DNA from: Archangium gephyra
GTDB taxonomy: Bacteria; Myxococcota; Myxococcia; Myxococcales; Myxococcaceae
Assembly (NCBI GenBank): GCA_003243425.1
Contig: QFQP01000006.1
Location: 147,634 to 211,633 of the forward strand
Direction of reading: 5' to 3'
DNA: 64,000 nt
Numbering within the stretch: the first letter of the stretch is position 1; every line of letters begins with the position of its first letter. Positions 44,837-53,222 of the stretch are shown here, piece by piece. A model generated the notes under the pieces. It did no database searches. It had not been told where the DNA came from and worked only from the letters and a program-made list of their open reading frames with translations. The translations under genes were made by a program, and so were the position numbers.

Positions 44837-44883
44837 GAGAGAAGAGGTGAAAGAGGGTGGACCAACGACGCTGACGAGCTTCG

Positions 44884-45195
44884 TCACGCGCGCGGTGGTG
44901 AGCCCTTGGGCGCGATGGCCCAGACCTTCTTCTGGAGCGCGACGTGAACGACGGGGGCGACGAGCGCCCGCCACCAGGTGCGCACCGGTACGGATGCCAC
45001 GAACGACCACGGCGCCGTGGCGTGCTGCAGGAACTTCAGGTCACCGTGGTCGTCGGTGTGAACGTCGGCAGGAGAATCCGCCGGCGCTTCTTGGTGGCGA
45101 AAGCCACCGTGCACCTCGCAGCGCACGTGCTTCGACTCCACTTCGTGAACCTGTCCAGCGAGCCCCGCGAGGCCCAGAAGGCAGATCAACCCCAT
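44884..45195 (-). CDS. Small exported His-rich protein
   Basis: A 103-residue protein from ATG 45195 with a hydrophobic leader (MGLICLLGLAGLAGQ). The mature part is His/Cys/Asp-rich: HEVESKHVRCEVHGGFRH, then ADVHTDDHGDLKFLQH, suggesting metal binding. An upstream in-frame ATG at 45258 would add 21 residues but lies in an AT-rich, promoter-like stretch containing the direct repeat ATCTACA-n4-ATCTACA. It precedes the merC frame by 47 bp on the same strand and probably leads that operon. No firm family; DUF2946-like proteins are similar in layout. Confidence 0.6.
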   Translation of the reverse strand: MGLICLLGLAGLAGQVHEVESKHVRCEVHGGFRHQEAPADSPADVHTDDHGDLKFLQHATAPWSFVASVPVRTWWRALVAPVVHVALQKKVWAIAPKGSPPRA

Positions 45196-45455
45196 CGCGG
45201 CAAGGCGACGGAGCGTTCGGCTATCGGCAGCCGGGGTGTAGATGCAATGTAGATACAACAGTTGTGCTGTTGGCGAAAGCGGCTGCGCGGGCCAGCTCGC
45301 TCGACGCCCACCGACGCGACCGCCCGACCTGAAGCGTGTCGCCCTCCGTCAGGGCCTCGCGGTCCTCTCCCCCCGTTCCGCTCGGAAGCGGCGTGCGCAA
45401 AACCGCCTTTCCCAGCGGTCAACGGCGATTTTGACCACCGGTTCTCAGTGGTCCT

Positions 45456-45507
45456 GCGACTGAAAGTGCAAAACCGATATTTTGCAATGTGACTCTCAGT
45501 CAGTCGC
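45456..45507. promoter_or_regulatory. Nested inverted repeats of unknown role
   Basis: Outer arms GCGACTGA (45456-45463) and TCAGTCGC (45500-45507) are perfect 8-mers. Inside lie TGCAAAA (45467-45473) and TTTTGCA (45480-45486), perfect 7-mers. The 9-mer GCAAAACCG also appears about 71 bases upstream. Could be a regulator site or the core of a small structured RNA. Confidence 0.4.
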
Positions 45508-45703
45508 TTGGGACCCGTCAGGACGGCCCTTCGATGAAAAAAACACACCTCAGGCGCTTCCTGATGAGGCCGATTCATCGCACTCCGAGGGGGATCCGAA
45601 TCGGGAATCGAATGCAAGGCCGATTTGCCGCTTCCGGCGCTGATGCAGACCTGTAGCAGTGCGACTGGAACCCCCTAAGTGTGGGGGATTGGACAAAAAT
45701 TTG

Positions 45704-45719
45704 ACACCACATCTAGTGC
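45704..45719. promoter_or_regulatory. Candidate NrdR box upstream of nrdAB
   Basis: ACACCACATCTAGTGC resembles the NrdR consensus ACACwATATATwGTGT. A weaker partner ACACAACACCAAGCAG starts 27 bases later, somewhat closer than the usual 31-32. NrdR represses ribonucleotide reductase operons when dATP is high, which fits the gene downstream. Confidence 0.5.
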
Positions 45720-45727
45720 CGACACGC

Positions 45728-45757
45728 TTGACACAACACCAAGCAGGGGAGGATAAG
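45728..45757 (+). promoter_or_regulatory. Sigma-70-like promoter of nrdAB
   Basis: TTGACA at 45728-45733 and GATAAG at 45752-45757 with an 18-base spacer. The second NrdR-like sequence overlaps the spacer, so repressor binding would block polymerase. The leader to nrdA would be about 205 bases and contains a GC-rich hairpin near 45763-45798. Confidence 0.45.
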
Positions 45758-45969
45758 CCGACCCCCCGCGCCGGCTTTTTGGGCGCCGCGGGCGTGCCGA
45801 AAAAAGGCATCGGGGGCAGGGGAAACCCACATTTCGCGCTTTGTCGCACTCGTGCTGCAGGTTGCACCGAGACCGGGTTGTTGCGTTTTTCAACACGTAC
45901 TTGCAGTCAAGCTGTCAAGCCCGACTTTTTTACGCGTTCAAGCGGTTACTTGAGAGGGGAACACCGACA

Positions 45970-48399
45970 ATGGAGAAGCAGATGTCGTCCGGTTTGTCTG
46001 AGGGTCTTGACGCAGGTGTGATTGCCACGTCGAAGCCGACCGATTCCGTTGTGCCGACCGGCATGCGCGTGAAGAAGCGCAACGGGTCGCTCGAGAAGGT
46101 CGACCTCAACAAGATCGTTCGCGCTGTCAGCCGTTGTTGTGAAGGTGTGCCGCACGTCGACGCGATGCGTGTCGCGCTCAAGACCATCTCGGGGCTGTAC
46201 GACGGCGCAACCACCCGTGAGCTCGACCAGCTGTCGATTCAGACCGCCGCGTCGCTCATCATCGAAGAGCCCGAGTACTCGAAGCTCGCCGCCCGGCTGT
46301 TGGCGACGTTCATCGACAAGGAGGTCGCGGGCCTCGAGATTCACTCGTTCACCCAGAGCATCGCCGCCGGTCACGCGGTCGGCCTCGTCAACGATCGCCT
46401 GCTCAACTTCGTGCAGCAGAACGCGCGCAAGCTCAACGACGCCATCGACGACACCCGCACCAACCACTTCGAGTACTTCGGCCTGCGTACGGTCTACGAC
46501 CGCTACCTCCTCAAGCACCCCACCAGGCGCGAGGTCATCGAGTCGCCGCAGCACTTCTTCCTCCGCGTCGCGTGTGCGTTGTCGACCACCGTCGCCGAGG
46601 CGCTCGAGCTGTACCGCCTGTTCTCGTCGCTCGAATACATCCCCAGCTCGCCCACGCTGTTCAACTCGGGCACGCGCCACGAGCAGCTCAGCTCGTGCTT
46701 CCTGCTCGACTCGCCGCAGGACGAGCTGGTCGACATCTACAAGCGCTACAGCGACGTCGCGCAGCTCTCGAAGTTCTCCGGTGGCATCGGCATCGCCTGG
46801 CACCGCGTTCGCGCGCGTGGCTCGCTCATCAAGTCGACCAACGGTCAGAGCAACGGCATCGTGCCCTGGCTCAAGACGCTCGACGCGTCGGTGGCCGCGG
46901 TGAACCAGGGTGGCAAGCGCAAGGGCGCCGCCTGCGTGTACCTCGAGACCTGGCACGCCGACCTCGAGCAGTTCCTCGAGCTGCGCGACAACACCGGCGA
47001 CGAGGCCAGCCGCACGCACAACCTCAACCTCGCCAACTGGGTGCCCGACCTGTTCATGAAGCGCGTCGAGGCCGACGGCAACTGGAGCCTCTTCGACCCC
47101 AAGGAGATGCCGCAGCTCACCGACCTCTTCGGGCCTGAGTTCGACAAGGCGTACGAAGCGGCCGAAGCCAGGGGCCTGGCCAAGCGCACGCTCAAGGCGC
47201 GCGACGTGTATGCCCGCATGATGAAGACGCTCGCCCAGACCGGTAACGGCTGGATGACCTTCAAGGACAAGTCGAACCTCGCCTGCAACCAGACGGCGAT
47301 GCCGGGCCGCACGGTTCACCTCTCGAACCTGTGCACCGAAATCCTCGAGGTCACCTCGAGCGAGGAAGTCGCGGTGTGCAACCTGGGCTCCATCAACCTC
47401 GCGCGGCACGTCACCCGCAACGACGCCGGCGCCCTGGTGTTCGACTACGAGAAGCTGAGCCGCTCGGTGCGTGTCGCGGTTCGTCAGCTCGACCGCGTCA
47501 TCGACCTGAACCTCTACCCCATCGAGAACGCGAAGAAGTCGAACCTGCGCTGGCGCCCCATCGGCCTCGGCGTCATGGGCCTGCAAGACCTCTTCTTCCA
47601 GCTCGAGCTCGCGTTCGATTCCGACGCGGCGCGGGCGCTCTCGAAGCAGATCGCCGAAGAGATCTACTTCCACGCGCTCGTCAGCTCGATGGAGCTGGCC
47701 GAAGAGAAGGGCCCGCACGAGACCTTCGCCGAGACCCGCGCGGCGCGTGGTGAGCTGCAGTTCCACGCGTGGGGCGTCACGCCCGCCGACATGGAGCGGT
47801 GGAACGGCCTCATCGACCGCATCAAGAAGGTCGGCCTGCGCAACTCCCTGTCGATCGCCATCGCGCCCACGGCCACCATCGCCTCCATCGCCGGCTGCTC
47901 TGAATGCATCGAGCCGCTCGTCTCGAACCTCTTCAAGCGCGAGACCTTGTCGGGCGACTTCCTGCAGGTGAACCGTCACCTGGTGCAGGCGCTGCGCAAC
48001 CTCGGCATCTGGAATGACGACACCCGCGCGAAGTTGAAGCTCGCCGAGGGCTCGGTGCAGGGCATGACCGAGCTGCCCGAGAGCGTTCGTCTGCGCTTCC
48101 GCACGTCGTGGGAGCTGCCGATGCGCGCGCTCATCGACATGGCCGCCGACCGTGGCGCTTTCATCGACCAGAGCCAGTCGCTCAACCTGTTCATCGAGAG
48201 CCCGAACATCGGCCAGCTGTCGTCGATGTACATGTACGCGTGGAAGAAGGGCCTCAAGACCACGTACTACCTGCGCTCGCGCCCGGCGACGCGCATCGCC
48301 AAGGCCACGGTGATCGAGAAGGAAAAGGCGAAGGTCACCGACACCGAAGCGGTCGCGTGCTCGCTCGAGAACCCTGAAGCGTGCGAGGCCTGCCAGTGA
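45970..48399 (+). CDS. nrdA: Class Ia ribonucleotide reductase large subunit
   Basis: An 809-residue R1 subunit that reduces ribonucleoside diphosphates. ATG at 45970 follows GAGAGGGG; the frame upstream is leader. The N-terminal ATP cone (about residues 33-120, RVKKRNGSLEKVDLNKIVRA) gives allosteric activity control by ATP/dATP. Catalytic features: first redox Cys in SSCFLLDSP, the Asn-Cys-Glu triad in SNLCTEI, the second redox Cys in VAVCNLGSINLAR, and Tyr-Tyr in TTYYLRSR for radical transfer. The C-terminal CEACQ pair is the thioredoxin-reducible swinging arm. The gene overlaps nrdB by four bases. Confidence 0.95.
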   Translation: MEKQMSSGLSEGLDAGVIATSKPTDSVVPTGMRVKKRNGSLEKVDLNKIVRAVSRCCEGVPHVDAMRVALKTISGLYDGATTRELDQLSIQTAASLIIEEPEYSKLAARLLATFIDKEVAGLEIHSFTQSIAAGHAVGLVNDRLLNFVQQNARKLNDAIDDTRTNHFEYFGLRTVYDRYLLKHPTRREVIESPQHFFLRVACALSTTVAEALELYRLFSSLEYIPSSPTLFNSGTRHEQLSSCFLLDSPQDELVDIYKRYSDVAQLSKFSGGIGIAWHRVRARGSLIKSTNGQSNGIVPWLKTLDASVAAVNQGGKRKGAACVYLETWHADLEQFLELRDNTGDEASRTHNLNLANWVPDLFMKRVEADGNWSLFDPKEMPQLTDLFGPEFDKAYEAAEARGLAKRTLKARDVYARMMKTLAQTGNGWMTFKDKSNLACNQTAMPGRTVHLSNLCTEILEVTSSEEVAVCNLGSINLARHVTRNDAGALVFDYEKLSRSVRVAVRQLDRVIDLNLYPIENAKKSNLRWRPIGLGVMGLQDLFFQLELAFDSDAARALSKQIAEEIYFHALVSSMELAEEKGPHETFAETRAARGELQFHAWGVTPADMERWNGLIDRIKKVGLRNSLSIAIAPTATIASIAGCSECIEPLVSNLFKRETLSGDFLQVNRHLVQALRNLGIWNDDTRAKLKLAEGSVQGMTELPESVRLRFRTSWELPMRALIDMAADRGAFIDQSQSLNLFIESPNIGQLSSMYMYAWKKGLKTTYYLRSRPATRIAKATVIEKEKAKVTDTEAVACSLENPEACEACQ

Positions 48400-49400
48400 C
48401 GCTCCTGTTGGATCCAGGGATGTCGCTCACGCTGCGTCCCATGCGGTACCCGGTCTTCTTCGAGATGTACCGGGCTGCCATCAAGAACACGTGGACGGTC
48501 GAAGAAGTCGACTTCTCGACCGACCTCGTCGACCTGCGCGCGAAGATGACCGTCGCCGAGAAGCACCTCGTTCAGCGGCTGGTGGCGTTCTTCGCGACGG
48601 GCGATTCCATCGTGTCGAACAACCTGGTGCTGAACCTGTATCAGCACATCAACGCGCCCGAGGCGCGCATGTACCTGTCGCGCCAGCTGTACGAAGAGGC
48701 GCTGCACGTTCAGTTCTACCTGACGCTGCTCGACACCTACGTGCCCGACCCGGAAGAACGTGAGCGCGCGTTCCAGGCCGTCGAGACGATTCCGTCGATT
48801 CGTCGCAAGGCCGAGTTCTGCTTCAAGTGGATCGACTCGATTCAGGACCTCAAGCGCCTCGAGACGAAGGAACACCGCAAGCAGTTCCTGCTCAACCTCA
48901 TCTGCTTCGCGGCGTGCATCGAAGGGCTCTTCTTCTTCGCGGCTTTCGCGTACGTGTACTTCCTGCGTTCGCGCGGGTTGCTGCACGGGCTGGCGGGCGG
49001 CACCAACTGGGTGTTCCGTGACGAGAGCGCGCACATGGCGTTCGCGCTCAAGGTCGTCGACACCGTGCGCAGCGAAGAGCCGGACCTCTTCGACGCCGAG
49101 CTGCAGAGCAAGGTGCTGGCGATGATGGAAGAAGCCATCGCCTGCGAGCTGCAGTTCGCGGAGGACATCCTCTCGGGTGGTGTCGCCGGCCTGTCGGTGA
49201 CGGACCTCAAGCAATACCTCCAGTTCGTGGCCGACCAGCGGCTGGCGATGCTGGGCATGCCGCGGCACTACGGCGCGAAGAACCCGTTCCCCTTCATGGA
49301 CCTGCAGGATGTTCAGGAGCTGGCGAACTTCTTCGAGCGCCGCGTGTCGGCGTACCAGGTCGGTGTGACGGGCGACGTGACGTTCGACGCGTCGTTCTGA
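48396..49400 (+). CDS. nrdB: Class Ia ribonucleotide reductase small subunit
   Basis: A 334-residue R2 ferritin-like subunit starting at GTG 48396 inside the nrdA stop (GTGA). Metal ligands are visible: Asp in ATGDSIV, Glu and His in EEALHVQFY with the radical Tyr seven residues after the Glu, Glu in ACIEGLFFF, and Glu/His in RDESAHMAF. The presence of the Tyr indicates a diferric-tyrosyl cofactor (class Ia/Ib type), not the Mn/Fe class Ic. Forms a complex with NrdA in the cytoplasm. Confidence 0.94.
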   Translation: MTLLLDPGMSLTLRPMRYPVFFEMYRAAIKNTWTVEEVDFSTDLVDLRAKMTVAEKHLVQRLVAFFATGDSIVSNNLVLNLYQHINAPEARMYLSRQLYEEALHVQFYLTLLDTYVPDPEERERAFQAVETIPSIRRKAEFCFKWIDSIQDLKRLETKEHRKQFLLNLICFAACIEGLFFFAAFAYVYFLRSRGLLHGLAGGTNWVFRDESAHMAFALKVVDTVRSEEPDLFDAELQSKVLAMMEEAIACELQFAEDILSGGVAGLSVTDLKQYLQFVADQRLAMLGMPRHYGAKNPFPFMDLQDVQELANFFERRVSAYQVGVTGDVTFDASF

Positions 49401-49412
49401 GGAGTTGTTCGT

Positions 49413-49805
49413 GTGGGCTTCCGGTTTCTCATTGATGAGCAGCTAAGCCCCCGCCTCGTTGGTCTTGCTCATGAGCGAGGCCACGAGGCGACTTGCGTTC
49501 GAGATCGCGGTTGGACGAGCACACGCGACGACGTGCTGGTTCGCGCCGCGGTTGAAAACGATTTCGTCATAGTGACTCGCAACGTGCGCGACTTTCGCGA
49601 GTTGTTGGAAGCGGTTGAGGCACATTGCGGCTTGGTGTCGTTGCAGGCGCTCGATGACGCGTTCGATGTCGACACGCAGCTCGATTTGTTCGAAGCCGCG
49701 CTCCTTGCGCTTGACGGAGAAACTCAGCTGACCAACGTGGAACTGGAAGTTCTCGAACTCGCGGACGGAGACTTCGACGTGAAGTTCCGGGCGCTACCGC
49801 GCTGA
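49413..49805 (+). CDS. DUF5615-type PIN-like toxin candidate
   Basis: A 130-residue protein starting at GTG 49413, 12 bases after nrdB. The N-terminus FRFLIDEQLSPRL with conserved Asp-Glu, the Arg-Asp pair in VRDRGW, and the central VIVTRNVRDFRELL with TRN-x-x-DF are signatures of DUF5615/Mut7-C PIN-like nucleases (VapC45-type). Its 3' end overlaps by 12 bases the 3' end of a DUF433 gene on the other strand. Lower G+C than nrdAB suggests it was acquired. Expected activity: RNA cleavage, untested. Confidence 0.75.
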   Translation: MGFRFLIDEQLSPRLVGLAHERGHEATCVRDRGWTSTRDDVLVRAAVENDFVIVTRNVRDFRELLEAVEAHCGLVSLQALDDAFDVDTQLDLFEAALLALDGETQLTNVELEVLELADGDFDVKFRALPR

Positions 49806-50447
49806 CTTGCTCCGTCGTCTGAACTTGATCCGCTTCGTCATGAAGGGCTCGCGATCTCGCCCCGCAGCCGGGCGACCGCGTGGCGGCTTCGCCTTCGAAT
49901 AGACCTTCGCAGCCTCAATCTGCTCGTCGGTGATGTGCGGGAACGACTCGTGGAAGTCTTTACGGTTCTGCTCGGTCACGCTGGCGGCAAGGTCAATCGG
50001 CATCCGCGTTCCGCGGAACGTCGGAACACCACCGAGAACATCTGGGTCTTCCACGATGAGGCGCATCGCGGCTTCGATCTCGTCGGCGCGCTCCCTCGTT
50101 GCGTTCACGGCATCTCTCAAGTCCACCGTTACGAGCTTCGAGTGCCACGTCCAGTCGACGCTGCTCGTCGCCTTGAGGTCGACGACTCTCGTGGGATCTC
50201 CACTCTCACGAATGCGCTTCACGACGGCGCGAATCACTTCGAGCCGAGCAGTCTTCGACAGTTGGTCGGCGGTCGAGAAATTGAAGCGTGCAAGCGCGGC
50301 GGCGAGCCGCGTGAACAAGCGACCTTCGGTACGCTGCGTGAGCCATGAATCATTAAAGATCTCTTCGTCGACGAGGCGATTGAGCTCGCGCTGATCGATG
50401 TCAGCGATGAAGGCTGCTTCTGCTGAACCGATGAATGCGGCAGACAT
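49794..50447 (-). CDS. DUF433-containing antitoxin-like protein
   Basis: A 217-residue protein. The C-terminal third (residues about 130-195) carries VEDPDVLGGVPTFRGTRMPI and later SFPHITDEQIEAAKVYS, the DUF433 helix-turn-helix-like domain of VapB45-type antitoxins. The N-terminal part (about 1-125) is an extra region of unknown function, making it longer than usual. It ends in a very basic tail (KRIKFRRRSKSAR). Normally DUF433 and DUF5615 genes are in one operon; here they are convergent and overlap by 12 bases. A palindrome at 50467 precedes the gene. Confidence 0.75.
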   Translation of the reverse strand: MSAAFIGSAEAAFIADIDQRELNRLVDEEIFNDSWLTQRTEGRLFTRLAAALARFNFSTADQLSKTARLEVIRAVVKRIRESGDPTRVVDLKATSSVDWTWHSKLVTVDLRDAVNATRERADEIEAAMRLIVEDPDVLGGVPTFRGTRMPIDLAASVTEQNRKDFHESFPHITDEQIEAAKVYSKAKPPRGRPAAGRDREPFMTKRIKFRRRSKSAR

Positions 50448-50466
50448 GCGGCGCGCTCCCTAATTC

Positions 50467-50482
50467 TTCCGAACGTCCGGAA
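50467..50482. promoter_or_regulatory. Near-palindromic operator candidate before DUF433 gene
   Basis: TTCCGAACGTCCGGAA is symmetric except for one mismatched pair, 20 bases upstream of the DUF433 start. It would suit autoregulation by the antitoxin's helix-turn-helix. Confidence 0.4.
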
Positions 50483-50591
50483 CAATAATGTTTCGGGACC
50501 CACGCGCCAATGCGCCGCTCCTCACGGGTCGGTAACTCCTTGGTTTTGTTCCGCGCGCGAGATGGCTTCGAGCAGCGCCGTTGGTGCGACC

Positions 50592-52417
50592 TCAGTACCA
50601 GTCGAGCTCGACCGGCAACCTCGGGTTCGCCGTCTGCAGCATGCGAACGAGTTCTGCCGGCGGCGGCGCGACGAAGGCCACCGACGGATCGTGCTGCTCG
50701 CGGTGTTCAGCACCGCCCCCGGAGCGATGCCGTCGGGCAGCGCGGCCAGCACCTTCGCCAATCGCGCGAAGTACTCGTGCATGGTCAACGGCATCTGCAG
50801 GGTCAGCGTCGCCTGCGGCGTGAACGGTTTCTCGAAGTGCAGGTCGGCGAACTCGAGCGTCTCGAGTTGGCTCAACTTCGCGCCGACCGCCGTCAGCTTC
50901 TTCACCATGTCGAACGAGCTGAAGTCGGTGGTCACCGCGAGGTGCTTGAGCTTCGGCAACGCGTCGATCAGCGCCCCGAGGTTGACGTCGTGAACGAAGC
51001 GGCCTCGGAGCCGTTCGAGCGCAAGCCCTTCGACTGCTTTCGCCGCTGGCAGGTACGTCACCTCCAACTCCCGCAGTGACCTCAGCGCGCGCAGCTCGCC
51101 CGAAAGAGCCGCCGGCCAATCGGTGTCGACGAACATCTTCAGACAACGAACGTTCATCGCGAGCGGCAGTGAGTCTTTCGGCCACCGGTTCTTCGCCGTC
51201 AGGTGGGTGAGCTTCGAGAGGTCGCCACGCAACGCCGCATCGCCGGGCGATGCCACGAACGACAACCGGTCCAGCTTCGGCAGGCGCGCGAGGTCATGGG
51301 CCGAGGGAACGAAGCCGAGCGAAACGCCGCGCCACGGCAACGCGCCTTCGAGCCCATCGAACTGCTCGCGCTTCAACGACCCGACCTCGAACACGTCGCG
51401 CGCGTGCTCGTGCTGAACGACTTCGCGCGCCAACCTGTTCGACAGCGACTGGAGATACGAAATCTTCTTCAGCGTTCGCAGTGCAGGAGCGCCGACCACG
51501 AACTTCACCGTCTTGGCGTCGACCTCGAGCGCGACCGGAAAGCCGCGCTCGAACTTCACCTTGCCGCCGCGCGCCAGGGGCATCGCCAACGCCGTGCGTT
51601 GCTTCGGGTCTCTCGTCAGTTCGCGTTCTCGGGCGAACTGCGCCTTCGACACCGGTCCACGCGCGCGCCGAATCTGTAACGAAATGAACTCGCCACGAAT
51701 GTCTCCACGCTCGGCCAGCGCATCGGCGAACGCCAACCGCGGCGCGTCGTCGTCGGGTGATTCGTAGACGGCCTCCAGCAGGGCATCGTCGTTGCTGCTG
51801 GCGCGCTTCTGCGCCGCCGACCTGCCGTTCGAGCGAGCGCGTTCCACTTCGAACATCGCCTCGAGGTTCGTGGCCAGGTCTTCGAACTCGGTCGAAAGTG
51901 GTCCGGGCTTCACCTGGTCCATCGACATCGCGGCGCGGTGAAGAATGTTGGCGACGAGATCTCCGACGCTGGTCTCGAGAATCGTCTTGTAGCGCTGCGA
52001 GAGCTCTTCGAGCGCAGGGCGAACCCGCGGGTCGTTCGACTCCACCAGGGCCGCCGTGCACGCACGAAAGAAGGGAAGCGCGGTCTGCGCGCGGTAGGGC
52101 GGCGCTTCGAGCAACGCCAACACGCCGCTGACCACGCGCGGGTCTTTCAACTTCGAGAGCAACGTCACTCGCTCTGCGGCCGTCGACGACTTCCCGCCAC
52201 CGACGGCAGCGAACAATCGAGGCACATCGAGCGGGTCGCGCTTTTCGAACAGCTCGACCCACGCCTGCACGTCGACGGCCTTCCCGCTGTCACCGACCAC
52301 CGGCCGCTCGCCGGTCAACGCGCGTTTCGTCGCCAGCTCTGCGATCGCTGCGAAGCGCGGGTGCCGGGTCTTCTTCCAACCGTGAATCGCACTCTCGAGG
52401 GCAGCGAGCGGGGTCAT
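50592..52417 (-). CDS. TIGR02996 repeat-companion protein with LRR-like region, frame change near 50716
   Basis: From ATG 52417 the protein has a helical N-terminus (about 1-200), a TIGR02996 domain near residues 210-250 (LLEAVYESPDDDAPRLAFAD, then RGEFISLQ), and then leucine-rich-like repeats (LPKLDRLSFVAS, LRSLRELEVTYLP, LPKLKHLAVTTD). At about 50716 the frame loses sense (SSTIRRWPSSRRRR) while the adjacent frame continues to a natural end PAELVRMLQTANPRLPVELD, stopping at 50592. One base missing from the C5 run at 50716-50720 explains it. About 608 residues. TIGR02996 proteins are characteristic of myxobacteria; function unknown. Confidence 0.7.
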
Positions 52418-52462
52418 GAGCTTCGACGGTACCGCCACCCGCTGCGCGAACCCGGAAATGAG

Positions 52463-53152
52463 TCACTTCGCCGAAACGAGGTGCTCCTTGCGCTCGGTGA
52501 ACAACCTCCAGAACCGCTCGGCGATGTCTCTGGCGTCGAGTGTGGCGCTGCCGGTGTCCCACGACGTGCCCTTCACCGTGCCGTGCACCATGACCTCACC
52601 GACGAACACACCCTCCGTCGCGAGCCGCTTGTTCAACAGACGCACCGCCTTGTGCTTCGCAGAGTTCGCGATCGACAGGCCCATGGCCTTGAACTCCACG
52701 CTGGCGCGATCGACGCCGTCGTCGAACACCCCGAAGCCGCCGTCGGTCACCAGCACCGCGCCGTCGCCCGCCTTCTTCAAATCGGGGAGCGCTTCCTGAA
52801 TCGCCGCGACGAGGCCCGTGATGCCGGTATCGAAGCTCGCGCGCAGCTCCTCGGGTGGCGCCGTCAGGAGGTCGCCGGCGCCGTACCCCGCAGCGTTCCA
52901 GTGAATCGCCGTGAGCTCACCCAGCCCGGCGCGCGTCTTCTTCACGGCTGCCCGCACCGCCGCGAGGTCAGACACATCGGTCGGCACCGCGATCGCCTTG
53001 ATGCCCTTCGCCGCGAGCTTCTTCACGCCTTCGTCCAACCGGGCCGCGTTGCGCGCCGCGATGGCCACCGAGAACCCCTGGCTGCCGAACTTCTCTGCCA
53101 CTGCGTGCGAGATGCCCGGGCCGTAACCGGTTACGAGAATGGTCTTTGACAT
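52463..53152 (-). CDS. Classical short-chain dehydrogenase-like protein with atypical active site
   Basis: A 229-residue Rossmann protein from ATG 53152. Cofactor site TGYGPGISHAVAEKF, then DVSDLAAV and NAAGYGAG match classical SDRs. The catalytic Ser is replaced (VLVTDGGFG), and the usual Tyr-x3-Lys is not seen: the equivalent stretch reads FKAMGLSIANSAKHK, with Lys but no Tyr in place. It may have altered or lost oxidoreductase activity while still binding NAD(P). It is divergent from a GFA-family gene with 70 bases between starts. Confidence 0.75.
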   Translation of the reverse strand: MSKTILVTGYGPGISHAVAEKFGSQGFSVAIAARNAARLDEGVKKLAAKGIKAIAVPTDVSDLAAVRAAVKKTRAGLGELTAIHWNAAGYGAGDLLTAPPEELRASFDTGITGLVAAIQEALPDLKKAGDGAVLVTDGGFGVFDDGVDRASVEFKAMGLSIANSAKHKAVRLLNKRLATEGVFVGEVMVHGTVKGTSWDTGSATLDARDIAERFWRLFTERKEHLVSAK

Positions 53153-53222
53153 GATGCGCCGAGGTAACGAGCCGCCGTACTCCTGACACCACTTTGTCAG
53201 TGGCATCGGCGAGTCTTCGCGC

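Larger units (their letters stand above)
45196..45969. other. 774-bp intergenic region between His-rich/merC operon and nrdA
   Basis: No convincing gene in either strand: the open frames here lack third-position bias. It holds, in order: an AT-rich patch with direct repeats before the His-rich gene, a nested dyad at 45456-45507, a GGGGG/CCCCC hairpin near 45672-45688, a candidate NrdR box and sigma-70-type promoter at 45704-45757, and a GC-rich hairpin around 45763-45798 in the nrdA leader. Confidence 0.6.

Noticed and set aside
45196..45258. Upstream ATG (45258) as start of the His-rich exported protein
   Set aside because: The extra 21 codons lie in AT-rich DNA with direct repeats, look like promoter sequence, and would place the hydrophobic leader internally.
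45672..45688. CCCCC-n7-GGGGG hairpin as terminator of an upstream transcript
   Set aside because: No plus-strand gene ends nearby and the following bases are not a T run; kept only as part of the intergenic description.
45660..45969. Possible riboswitch (cobalamin type) before nrdA
   Set aside because: No B12-box-like conserved core was found, and the enzyme is class Ia, which does not need cobalamin.
45946..47979. 677-residue open frame opposite nrdA
   Set aside because: Shadow of the nrdA codon bias; nrdA is unmistakable on the plus strand.
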